64,000 nt of DNA from Micromonospora radicis (GTDB lineage Bacteria; Actinomycetota; Actinomycetes; Mycobacteriales; Micromonosporaceae): the NCBI RefSeq assembly GCF_003583405.1, contig NZ_QXEC01000020.1, positions 1 through 64,000 on the forward strand, read 5' to 3'. Shown here in pieces: positions 52,417 through 60,959 of this stretch. Made by a program: the position numbers and the translations under genes. The notes under the pieces are model-generated. The model saw nothing but the letters and a program-made list of their open reading frames with translations. It did not search any database and was not told the DNA's origin. The number at the start of each line of letters is the position of its first letter. Positions within the stretch are counted from its first letter, which is position 1.

Positions 52417-54573
52417 TCAGGCGGCCGAGATGGTGAACCGCTCGCCGTTGCCGAGCTTCCCCTCCGGGTTCTTGTTCGCGATCAGCTGCTTGGTGCCGGC
52501 CGAGCCGGCGGAGACCGCCTTGTATTCCCCGCCCATCAGGAAGACGGTGCCGTCCCTGTTGTACGAGATGTACAGGAACTGCTCCCAGAAGCCGATGCCC
52601 TTGGCACTGGCGATCAGCGGCTTGGTGCCCTTGCTCGGCGTGGTCACGTACTTGCCGTTGGCCACGGCCTTCAGGCCGAACCAGCCGTTGCCGACGTTGA
52701 CGATCTGGAACTTCGCCGACTTGGTGACCGTCTTGCTGCTGGCGATCAGCGGCTTGGTGCCGGCCACGACGAACTTGCCGCTGGCCTTGGACTTGATGCT
52801 GATCACCGGGGGCGGCGCCTCGATGTTGAACTTCTCCGAGGTGCCGACGCTGGTCTTGCTGGCCTTCAACGTCGAGGTGCCGGACTTCGGCGCGGTGACG
52901 TACTTGCCATTGATCTTGGCCTTGAGGCTGACCCGACCGTCGGTGTGGTTCACGATGGTGAACTTCGCCGACGTGACGATCGTCTTGTGGCTGGCGATCA
53001 GCGGCTTGGTGCCCTTGCTCGGCGCGACCACGTACCGGCCGGTCGACTTGGAGCGCAGCGCCACCAGGCCGCCGCCGGCGTTGACGATGTCGTACCGCTG
53101 CGCGGTGCCCAGGCTCTTGCCGTTGTTGACCAACGCCTTCTTGGTGCTGGCGGCGGTGACGAACTTGCCGTTGGAGCTGGCCTTGAAGCCGAAGCCGCTG
53201 CGGGCCGGGGTGACCGAGCCGACCGTCAGCAGCCGGTCGATGGAACCCTTCGTGTCGTAGACCGCCCCGGCGATGCCGGTGGTGACGATGCGGTCGCGGA
53301 CCTGCTTCGGCTTCCAGCTCGGGTTGCTGTGCAGCAGCAGGGCCGCCGCACCGGCGACGTGCGGGGCGGCCATCGAGGTGCCGTTGAACGCCACGCTGCC
53401 GGTGTTGTTGTCGTGCCGCGCCGAGACGATGCTCACGCCGGGGGCGAACACGTCGAGGCACTTGCCGGCGTTCGAGAACCGGGCCCGCATGTCGACCCGG
53501 TCGGTCGCGCCCACGGTGATCGCGTCCGGCACCCGGGCCGGCGACGCCTTGCAGGCGTCGTGGTCGATGAGGTTGCCGTATCGGTCGTAGTTCCCGTTGC
53601 CGGCGGCGATCGCGTAGGTGATACCGGAGTTGATCGAACGCTTCACCGCGTCGTCGATCGCCTTGGACGGTGCGCCGCCGAGGCTCATGTTCGCCACGGC
53701 CGGCTTCTGCGCGTTGTCGGTGACCCAGTCGATGCCGGCGACGATCTGCTCGGTGTCGCCCTCGCCGTCACAGTCCAGCACCCGTACGGCGACGAGCTTC
53801 ACGCCCTTGGCGACGCCGTACTTGGTACCGCCGATGGTGCCGGCCACGTGCGTGCCGTGACCGTCGCAGTCACCGTTGGCGGCGCCGCCGACCGTACCCG
53901 TGGGCGGGTCGGTCGGCTCGGGCTCCGGCTCCACCGGCGGATCGGTGGGCGGGTCCACCGGCGGGTCGACGGGCGGGTCCACCGGCGGCGGTGCGAAGGC
54001 GTCGAAGCCGAGGCTGGCCCGGCCGCCGAAGTCCTGGTGCTTGATGTTGATGCCGGTGTCCAGGACGTACACCGTCACCTTGCTACCGGTGTTCGGGTAC
54101 TTGTAGGTCTTGTTCAGCTTCGCCGAGGCCTGGTCGATCCGGTCCAGGCCCCACGACGGCGGGCTGCTCTGGGTGCCGCTGGCCGAGTAGCGACGGACCG
54201 GCTCCACGTAGGCGACGGCGGGGTGCGCGGCCAACTTCGCCGCCTGCCCCTGGTTCATCGCGGCCGAGTAGCCGGTGATGGCCCGGTCGAACACCTGCCG
54301 GACGGTGCCACCACTGTGCTTGCTGAGGGTCGAGGCGAGCGCCCGGACCGAGCTGTAGCTGGCCCGGCTGTCCTTGAGCACGACGATGTAGCGGCCGGGC
54401 ACGATATCACTGCCCTCGATGCCGCGCACCTCGGTACCCAGACTGTCGGCGCGCGGCTGGTCGGCGGGGGTGGCCATCGCGGCACCGCCGGAGGCGACGG
54501 TGAGGATGGAGGAGGCGGTGGCGAGGGCGAGCCCCGCCGCCGCCGAGCGGCGCAGTACGCCACGGCGTTTCAC
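52417..54573 (-). CDS. Secreted S8 subtilisin-like protease with two C-terminal beta-trefoils
   Basis: 718 aa. Signal peptide with KRRGVLRRS and a hydrophobic core (1-35), inhibitor-I9 propeptide (YIVVLKD to AYVEPV, about 62-140) and the peptidase domain. Catalytic Asp in VYVLDTGIN (about 170), His in DGHGTHVAG (about 238) and Ser in FNGTSMAAPHVAG (about 397). A Pro/Asp-rich insert (repeated PPVD, about 35 residues) separates Asp and His. After residue 460, six repeats of about 38 residues with [FVI]-x-[LI]KA-x-x-NGK[FY]V form two fascin-like beta-trefoils, likely glycan-binding. GTG at 54573 with GGGGAGA upstream; two earlier in-frame codons are less likely. Confidence 0.9.
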   Translation of the reverse strand: MKRRGVLRRSAAAGLALATASSILTVASGGAAMATPADQPRADSLGTEVRGIEGSDIVPGRYIVVLKDSRASYSSVRALASTLSKHSGGTVRQVFDRAITGYSAAMNQGQAAKLAAHPAVAYVEPVRRYSASGTQSSPPSWGLDRIDQASAKLNKTYKYPNTGSKVTVYVLDTGINIKHQDFGGRASLGFDAFAPPPVDPPVDPPVDPPTDPPVEPEPEPTDPPTGTVGGAANGDCDGHGTHVAGTIGGTKYGVAKGVKLVAVRVLDCDGEGDTEQIVAGIDWVTDNAQKPAVANMSLGGAPSKAIDDAVKRSINSGITYAIAAGNGNYDRYGNLIDHDACKASPARVPDAITVGATDRVDMRARFSNAGKCLDVFAPGVSIVSARHDNNTGSVAFNGTSMAAPHVAGAAALLLHSNPSWKPKQVRDRIVTTGIAGAVYDTKGSIDRLLTVGSVTPARSGFGFKASSNGKFVTAASTKKALVNNGKSLGTAQRYDIVNAGGGLVALRSKSTGRYVVAPSKGTKPLIASHKTIVTSAKFTIVNHTDGRVSLKAKINGKYVTAPKSGTSTLKASKTSVGTSEKFNIEAPPPVISIKSKASGKFVVAGTKPLIASSKTVTKSAKFQIVNVGNGWFGLKAVANGKYVTTPSKGTKPLIASAKGIGFWEQFLYISYNRDGTVFLMGGEYKAVSAGSAGTKQLIANKNPEGKLGNGERFTISAA

Positions 54574-54800
54574 TAGGTGGTCTCCCCGTTGGTCGTCGAC
54601 CGTGCCCATCGGACGGTCGGACGGACAATGGAAACGCTCCGCTTCAGCAGCTGACGGCGAGCAGAGACGCTTCAACATCATGAATGAGCAGGCAACGATC
54701 CGGGTCAACCGTTCGGCCGAAACGTCGGCGTTTCGTCGTAGCGGCGCCGGGACGCAACGGACCACGGTGGATACGGCGGTAGGACGGGTGGCGGCGCCGG

Positions 54801-56261
54801 TCAGCCGCCGATGCCCTCTTCGCGGGCCCAGCGCAGCAGTTCGGCCTCGGCGGTGTCGCGGTCCAGCGGCCCACGCTCCAGCCGCAGGTCCTTCAGGAAC
54901 TTCCAGGCCCGCCCGACGAGCGGACCCGGCGGTACGCCGAGCAGCTCCATGATCGCGTTGCCGTCGAGGTCGGGACGGACCCGCGCCAGATCCTCCTCGG
55001 CGGCGATCCGGGCGATCCGCTCCTCCAGGGCGTCGTAGTCCGCCGCGAGCTGGGCCGCCTTACGACGGTTCCGGGTGGTGCAGTCCGACCGGGTCAGCTT
55101 GTGTAGCCGGGACAGCAGGTCACCGGCGTCGGTGACGTACCGGCGTACCGCCGAGTCGGTCCACTCGCCCCGGCCGTACCCGTAGAACCGCAGGTGCAGC
55201 GCGACCAGCGCGGTAACCTTGGCGGTCACGTCCTTCGGATAGCGCAGCGCCTTCATCCGCGCCTTGGTCAGCCGGGCGCCGACCACCTCGTGGTGGTGGA
55301 AGCTGACCCGCCCGTCCGGACCGACCGCCTTGGTCGCCGGCTTGCCGACGTCGTGCATCAGCGCGGCCATCCGCAGGACGAAGTCCGGCCCGTCCTCCTC
55401 GTACGAGATCGCGTTATGCACCACCGTGAGCGTGTGCTCGTAGACGTCCTTGTGCTGGGCGTGCTCGTCGATCTCCAGCTTGAGGCCGGTCAGCTCGGGC
55501 AGGAAACGCTCCGCCAGCCCGGTGTCGACCAGCAGCCGCAGGCCGGTGATGGGATCGGACGCGGTGAGCAGCTTGGTGAACTCGTCACGGATCCGCTCGG
55601 CGGTGATCCGGTCCAGGTCCGTCGCCATCCGGGCCATCGCCGCGTGTACGTCCGGGTGGACCGCGAAGCGCAGCTGCGCGGCGAAGCGGGCGGCCCGCAG
55701 CATCCGCAGCGGATCGTCACCGAACGACTCGGCGGGGGTGCCGGGGGTACGCACCACCTTCGCGGCCAGGTCCGCCAGGCCGCCGTACGGGTCGGTGAAC
55801 CGGTGCTCGGGCAGGCTCACCGCCATCGCGTTGATGGTGAAGTCCCGCCGCCGCAGGTCCTCGGTCAGGCTGGTGCCGTACTCGACCACCGGGTTCCGGC
55901 TCACCTGGTCGTAGGACTCGGCACGGAAGGTGGTGATCTCCAGACGCAGGCCGTCGCGCTGGCAGCCGATGGTGCCGAACTCGCGGCCGGTCTCCCAGAT
56001 CGCCTCGGCCCAGCCGCGCACGATGCCCAGCGTCTGATCGGGGTGCGCGTCGGTGCAGAAGTCGAGATCCTCGCCGAGCCGGCCGAGCAGGGCGTCGCGT
56101 ACCGAACCGCCCACGAGGTGCAGTTCGTGACCGGCGGCGGCGAAGCGGCGGCCCAACTCGTCGGCGACCGGGGAGACCCGGAGCAGTTCGGCGACGGCGT
56201 TGCGCTGCGCGGCGGTGAGTTCGCGGCGGTCGGTGGCGTGGGATGCGGCGGCTTCGGACAT
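54801..56261 (-). CDS. pcnA: CCA tRNA nucleotidyltransferase
   Basis: 486 aa. Adds or repairs the 3' CCA of tRNA. Nucleotidyltransferase domain: HLVGGSVRDALLGRLGEDLDFCTDA (metal-binding DLD), RRRDFTINAMAV and GDDPLRMLRAARFAAQL. An HD domain follows with MHDVGKPATKA and HHHEVVGA, characteristic of the actinobacterial PcnA group. TAGGCT lies 9 nt before the ATG. Divergent from murJ, as in Streptomyces and mycobacteria, but with nothing between them. Confidence 0.94.
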   Translation of the reverse strand: MSEAAASHATDRRELTAAQRNAVAELLRVSPVADELGRRFAAAGHELHLVGGSVRDALLGRLGEDLDFCTDAHPDQTLGIVRGWAEAIWETGREFGTIGCQRDGLRLEITTFRAESYDQVSRNPVVEYGTSLTEDLRRRDFTINAMAVSLPEHRFTDPYGGLADLAAKVVRTPGTPAESFGDDPLRMLRAARFAAQLRFAVHPDVHAAMARMATDLDRITAERIRDEFTKLLTASDPITGLRLLVDTGLAERFLPELTGLKLEIDEHAQHKDVYEHTLTVVHNAISYEEDGPDFVLRMAALMHDVGKPATKAVGPDGRVSFHHHEVVGARLTKARMKALRYPKDVTAKVTALVALHLRFYGYGRGEWTDSAVRRYVTDAGDLLSRLHKLTRSDCTTRNRRKAAQLAADYDALEERIARIAAEEDLARVRPDLDGNAIMELLGVPPGPLVGRAWKFLKDLRLERGPLDRDTAEAELLRWAREEGIGG

Positions 56262-56385
56262 CGGAGCAGCAGCCTATCGGTCCTGACCGGCATCTCCTCC
56301 GCCGGGCGCGGGTAACGGGGCGGGGTTGACTAAGGTCTGTGGCGTGCGGGCCGGTGCGGGCTCCGCGTATTCCTTGGAGGCACAG

Positions 56386-58131
56386 ATGAGCGGCGGGCTC
56401 TACCGCAGCGCGAACGCCGGACAGGGCGGCGCGCCCGGCGGCCGGCCCGGCGACGGTGCCACGTTCATCTCCGCCGAACCGTTGAACCAGCCGGCGGCCG
56501 AGGCGGTCGCACCGCCGCAGGAGCAGGTGGCGGAGAGCAGCGTCGCCGCCAACAGCGCGATCATGGCGATCGGCAGCCTGGTCAGCCGGGGTACGGGCTT
56601 CCTCCGGAACCTCATGATCGGCGCGGCGCTCGGCAACCTGATCGGCAACGTCTTCACCACCGCCATGTTCCTGCCGCAGCAGGTGTACGAGTTCCTCCTC
56701 GGCGGCATCCTGACCAGCGTGCTCATCCCGGTGCTGGTCCGCCGGAGCAAGCTGGACTCGGATCGGGGCCAGGCGTACGCGCAGCGGCTGTTGACCCTGG
56801 CGGTGGTCGCGCTCGCCGTGACCGTGCTGATCGCGGTGAGCGGGGCATCGGTGCTCACCAGCCTCTATGCCAGCGGCAAGGACCCGGCGTACACCGGCCT
56901 GGTCACCCGGTTGTCGTACCTGATGCTGCCGATGCTCTTCTTCACCGGCATCAGCGCGCTGATCGCGGCCATCCTGAACACTCGGGGCCACTTCGCGGCA
57001 CCGATGTGGGCGCCCATCCTGAACAATCTGGTCGCCATCGCCACCTTCGGCACGTACATCGTCATCTTCGGTGCCCAGGCCCGGCAGCCCGCCGACGTGG
57101 GGCTGAACCAGGTCCTCCTGATCGGTGGGGGGACGCTGCTCGGCGTCGCGGTGCAGACCGCCGGCCTGCTGCCGGCGCTGCGCAAGGTCGGCTTCCGGTG
57201 GAAGCTGCGGTTCGACTTCCGGGAACTCGGGCTGCGCGAGCTGGCCCGGCTCGGCGGCTGGATGTTCTGCTACGTGGCGGTCAACCAGCTCGGCCTCTTC
57301 GTGGTGGTCAACCTGCTCACCCGGGCGGCGGGCGAGGAGAACGCCGGCCTGCTGATCTACAACAACGTCTTCCTGCTGCTGATGATGGCGCACGGCATCA
57401 TCGCCGTCTCGATCATCACGGCGCTGATGCCCCGGATGAGCGCCGCCGCGGCCGACGGCCGGTTCCGCGACTTCACCAGCGACCTGAGCCGGGGTACGCG
57501 GACCGTCAGCGCCGTGCTCGCCCCGATCGCGGTCTGCTACGCGGTGCTGGCCACCCCGATCTCGGTGGTGGTCTTCCGTTACGGGGCCTTCACCGCGGAC
57601 AACGCGGTCGCCACCTCGACCGTGCTGCTGGTCGCCGCGATCGGGCTGGTCCCGTTCGCGATCAGTCAGCTGTTCACCTTCGCCTTCTACGCGCTGCCGG
57701 ACACCCGGCTGCCGGCCCTGATCAACATCCCGGTGGTGGCGCTGCGGGTCGGCGTGCAGATCGCGCTCTTCCTGGTCTTCTCGGCGAGCTTCGCGGGCGC
57801 CGGGATGATGATCGGCAACACCGTCTCCTACCTGGCCGCGGCCATCGCCTCGGCCTGGCTGCTGCGCCCCCGGGTGGGTCGGATCGGGCTGGGCGCGATC
57901 CTGCGTACGCTCGGCCGGGTGGCCGTCGCCGCGCTCGGCGCCGCCCTGGTCGGCCTGCTGGTGGTCGCCCTGTTGCCCGGTGGCGACACGCCGACCTGGA
58001 CGGCGGCCTTCGTGCAGCTGGTGGTGGGCGGTGCGGTGATCGGCGGCAGCTATCTCGGCCTGGCGATGGTGCTACGGATCTCCGAGATCACCGAGGTGGT
58101 CGGCATGGTCCGCCGCCGGCTCGGCCGCTGA
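56386..58131 (+). CDS. murJ: Lipid II flippase MurJ
   Basis: 581 aa, MATE-like/MOP superfamily with about 14 membrane helices; flips lipid II to the outer face for peptidoglycan synthesis. After a 65-residue disordered N-terminus: SAIMAIGSLVSRGTGFLRNLMIG, VYEFLLGGILTSVLIPVLVRR, GHFAAPMWAPILNN, the charged helix around FRELGLRELARLGGW, and PDTRLPALINIPVVALRVGV. GGAGG lies 6 nt before the ATG at 56386. In M. tuberculosis the orthologue (MviN) continues into a pseudokinase; here that part is a separate gene. Confidence 0.94.
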   Translation: MSGGLYRSANAGQGGAPGGRPGDGATFISAEPLNQPAAEAVAPPQEQVAESSVAANSAIMAIGSLVSRGTGFLRNLMIGAALGNLIGNVFTTAMFLPQQVYEFLLGGILTSVLIPVLVRRSKLDSDRGQAYAQRLLTLAVVALAVTVLIAVSGASVLTSLYASGKDPAYTGLVTRLSYLMLPMLFFTGISALIAAILNTRGHFAAPMWAPILNNLVAIATFGTYIVIFGAQARQPADVGLNQVLLIGGGTLLGVAVQTAGLLPALRKVGFRWKLRFDFRELGLRELARLGGWMFCYVAVNQLGLFVVVNLLTRAAGEENAGLLIYNNVFLLLMMAHGIIAVSIITALMPRMSAAAADGRFRDFTSDLSRGTRTVSAVLAPIAVCYAVLATPISVVVFRYGAFTADNAVATSTVLLVAAIGLVPFAISQLFTFAFYALPDTRLPALINIPVVALRVGVQIALFLVFSASFAGAGMMIGNTVSYLAAAIASAWLLRPRVGRIGLGAILRTLGRVAVAALGAALVGLLVVALLPGGDTPTWTAAFVQLVVGGAVIGGSYLGLAMVLRISEITEVVGMVRRRLGR

Positions 58132-58183
58132 ACCTCGGGCACGCACCGAGCGTGACCGAGGATCACCAGGCTGGGGATGCGCC

Positions 58184-58192
58184 TGTGGATAA
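58184..58192 (-). promoter_or_regulatory. DnaA box
   Basis: TGTGGATAA on the + strand, the complement of the consensus TTATCCACA. Confidence 0.6.
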
Positions 58193-58226
58193 CTCCGCGC
58201 GTCGCCGCTCACCTACCGGGTCGGCC

Positions 58227-58235
58227 TGTGGATAA
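58227..58235 (-). promoter_or_regulatory. DnaA box
   Basis: Second perfect TGTGGATAA, 43 bp from the first and in the same orientation. Confidence 0.6.
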
Positions 58236-58624
58236 CCAACCGGACGGCTGAGCATGGTCAGCCGATCGACGGGAACTCGGCTGGCACCTGGACCGCCACT
58301 GACCCGCCAGCACAGCCCGCACCGCCCCGGCGACGGCTGGTTGTCGGCAGCCTCTAGATTGGCTGGTACATGTACCGGCATGGGGGCTGACAACGGGCGC
58401 AACCGGATGAGGCCGCACTACTGCGAACTCCTCCGTCGGTCACGGCGGGAAGATGACATGTCGGGGAGACGGCCAACCCAGGTAAGGTCGCTCTCGACGG
58501 GTACGACAGGCACCGGCGCGTGGATGCCGGGACCGGTCGACCCGTGCCAGACGAAGGCGGAGCGGGAAGTCACATGCCCAGCAGCGCGGGTCCATCGATC
58601 GACAAGATCACCGAGGGAGGACGG

Positions 58625-60175
58625 GTGACCCAGGTCGGCGAGGGTCAGGACGCGGACGAGACCACTCCGCCGGTCATGACCTTCGGTGCTCCGACGGCCG
58701 GTGAGGTCCTCGCCGAACGTTACGAACTGGTCGAGCACATCAACAACGACAGCGCCGGCCGGCTGGTCTGGCGCGGTGTCGATGTCGTGCTGCGCCGACC
58801 CGTCGCGGTCGTGATGCGCTACCCGGGCGGCGACTCGGCCACCGAGATGCTGCAGGCCGCCGTCGCCGCGAGCCGGGTCATCCACCCCAACCTGGTCGGG
58901 GTCTACGACGCGATCGACGAGGACGAGCGGGCCTACGTGGTGCGCGAGTGGGTCGACGGCCAGTCGCTGCGGGAGATGGTGACGAGCGGCCCGCTGGACG
59001 CCGGCCGGGCCACCGCGGTCGGCAACGCCGTGGCCAGTGCGCTGGCCGCGGTGCACGCCACCGGGATGGTGCACGGCAACGTGCATCCCGGCACGGTGAT
59101 GATCAGCGATGACGGCCGGGTGGTACTGGCCGACGCCCGTACCGACGGCGCCGACAGCCAGGAGAGCGACGTCCGGGCCGTCGGCGGTCTCCTCTACTTC
59201 GCCCTGACCGGCCACTGGCCGCACACCGAGGCACCGCTGCGGGGTGCCACCGCCGGGCACGGCCGGGCAGCCATCCCCGACGCGGTACGCGACGCCGGTG
59301 GCGCGGCGGCGGCGCCACGTCAGGTCCGGGCGGGCGTGCCCGCCTACCTCGACGACCTCACGATGGACCTGCTCGACGGCGAGGTCGCGCCGCCTTCGTC
59401 GGACGTGCTGGCGGCGGAGTTGGCCCGACTCGACGTGCCCGACGAGGACTACCTCGACAACAGCGGGCCGTTGCGCTTCGCCGCGGAGACCGGTGACGAG
59501 CCGTCGCCGCTGGCCGCCGCGGGTGGCCGCAAGGTCGCCCTCGGCATCGCCGGTCTGCTCGTGGTCGCCCTGGTCGGTCTGCTCGTCGGCATCAGCGCAC
59601 TCGGCGGCGACGAGGAGAACCCGCAGGCCGAGCCGGTCGCCGCACCCAGCTCCAGCGCCCCGGCCACCGAGGAGCCGCCGACGCCGACCGTCCGGAACTT
59701 GAAGATCAGCGACGCCCGGATCATCGACCCCGACAGCCGGGACCGGGCCGAGGTCCGGGACGCCGAGAAGGTCTTCGACGGCAACCAGGACGAGGGCTGG
59801 TCGACCCAGACCTACCGGAACAGCAGCAACTTCGGCAACCTCAAGCGGGGCATGGGGGTCTGGATCGACCTCGGCGGCGAGCACAACGTCCGGTCGGTGC
59901 AGGTAAACCTCTCCACGCCGGGTGCCTCCGCCGAACTGCTCACCGGCACCGCCGTAGCTCCCTCCAGCGAAACGGGCGACGAGCAGATCCTCACCGCCTT
60001 CCTGAAGAACCGGATCGGGCAGCCCTTCGAGGAGCACGACGGCACCACGATGACGTTCAACGGCTTCGACGCCGACCAGAAGTACCGGTACCTGCTGTTC
60101 TGGATCACCGACCTGCCGCAGAGCAACGGCGGCTACAAGCTCGGGGTCCAGGAGATCACGGTCCAGGGGTCATGA
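58625..60175 (+). CDS. Membrane pseudokinase with discoidin-like extracellular domain (MviN C-terminal half)
   Basis: 516 aa. Residues 35-275 have a protein-kinase fold that has lost catalysis: the beta-3 lysine site reads VAVVMRYP, the HRDxKxxN loop reads HGNVHPGTVM and the DFG site reads LADARTDG. A membrane helix (about 303-323) and an extracellular beta-sandwich like F5/8-type discoidin domains (about 345-516) follow. In M. tuberculosis the same three parts form the C-terminus of MviN, where the phosphorylated pseudokinase binds FhaA to control peptidoglycan synthesis. GTG at 58625 with GGGAGGA upstream; the ATG at 58574 is an alternative. Confidence 0.85.
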   Translation: MTQVGEGQDADETTPPVMTFGAPTAGEVLAERYELVEHINNDSAGRLVWRGVDVVLRRPVAVVMRYPGGDSATEMLQAAVAASRVIHPNLVGVYDAIDEDERAYVVREWVDGQSLREMVTSGPLDAGRATAVGNAVASALAAVHATGMVHGNVHPGTVMISDDGRVVLADARTDGADSQESDVRAVGGLLYFALTGHWPHTEAPLRGATAGHGRAAIPDAVRDAGGAAAAPRQVRAGVPAYLDDLTMDLLDGEVAPPSSDVLAAELARLDVPDEDYLDNSGPLRFAAETGDEPSPLAAAGGRKVALGIAGLLVVALVGLLVGISALGGDEENPQAEPVAAPSSSAPATEEPPTPTVRNLKISDARIIDPDSRDRAEVRDAEKVFDGNQDEGWSTQTYRNSSNFGNLKRGMGVWIDLGGEHNVRSVQVNLSTPGASAELLTGTAVAPSSETGDEQILTAFLKNRIGQPFEEHDGTTMTFNGFDADQKYRYLLFWITDLPQSNGGYKLGVQEITVQGS

Positions 60176-60215
60176 CCCGGACCCGACCGGAGCGCCATCT
60201 GCCGCGGGTCTGGTG

Positions 60216-60959
60216 ATGGCGGTACGCGACGGAGGCGCCGCCGGTCGGGACCGGACGGGTGGAGCGGTGGTGGACGAGACGGTCAGCGACCTCGACCTGC
60301 TGCACGCCCACGTGGCCGGTGACCGGGACGCCTTCGGTCAACTGTTCCGCCGGCACCGGGACCGCCTCTGGGCGGTTGCCCTGCGTACGCTCGGCGACCG
60401 TGAGGAGGCCGCGGACGCCCTCCAGGACGCGATGTTGTCCGCCCACCGTGCCGCGGACCGGTTCCGCGGCGACGCGGCCGTCACCACCTGGCTGCACCGG
60501 ATCGTGGTGAACGCCTGCCTCGACCGGATCCGGCGGCGTCAGACCCATCCCACGGTCCCGCTGCCGGACGGGATCCGCGAACCGGGCGACGGCGTCGGCG
60601 GCGTCGAACCGGCCGCACCGGTACGCGACCACGACACCGCGATGGTGGTCCGGGACGCCCTGGCCGCGCTGCCGGTCGAGCAGCGGGCCGCCCTCGTGCT
60701 GGTGGACGTGCAGGGCTACCCGGTCGCCGAGGTGGCCCGGATTCTGGGCGTCGCCGAGGGGACGGTCAAGAGCCGCTGCGCCCGGGGTCGGGCCCGGCTG
60801 GCGGTCGCACTCGGACACCTGCGCACCGGCAGCGACGAGGAGCCCGGCGTCGTCTCGAACGTGCCGGGAGTCACCCACGGGAACCCCAGAGCCGCGCGGG
60901 GCGTCCGATCGGGGTCGGGACGGTCCCGGGGGCCGGACGCCAACCAGGAGGAAGCGTGA
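60216..60959 (+). CDS. sigM: ECF sigma factor SigM
   Basis: 247 aa. Sigma-2 region: LLHAHVAGDRDAFGQLFRRHRDRLWAVALRTLGDREEAADALQDAMLSAHRAADRF; sigma-4 region: LAALPVEQRAALVLVDVQGYPVAEVARILGVAEGTVKSRCARGRARL. Position between the murJ/pseudokinase genes and trxB identifies it as the SigM orthologue. Its stop overlaps the anti-sigma start (GTGA). GTG at 60213 or a later GTG near 60267 are alternative starts. A C-terminal extension of about 40 residues is disordered. Confidence 0.9.
   Translation: MAVRDGGAAGRDRTGGAVVDETVSDLDLLHAHVAGDRDAFGQLFRRHRDRLWAVALRTLGDREEAADALQDAMLSAHRAADRFRGDAAVTTWLHRIVVNACLDRIRRRQTHPTVPLPDGIREPGDGVGGVEPAAPVRDHDTAMVVRDALAALPVEQRAALVLVDVQGYPVAEVARILGVAEGTVKSRCARGRARLAVALGHLRTGSDEEPGVVSNVPGVTHGNPRAARGVRSGSGRSRGPDANQEEA

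Larger units (their letters stand above)
58132..58624. other. Intergenic region with two perfect DnaA boxes
   Basis: 493 bp between murJ and the pseudokinase gene. It has two TGTGGATAA boxes (58184-58192 and 58227-58235, 43 bp apart, same orientation), a 12-bp palindrome GGTACATGTACC at 58365-58376, and a TAAGGT -10-like element near 58485. No gene is supported, although part of it could encode an N-terminal extension of the next protein from the ATG at 58574. Confidence 0.65.
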
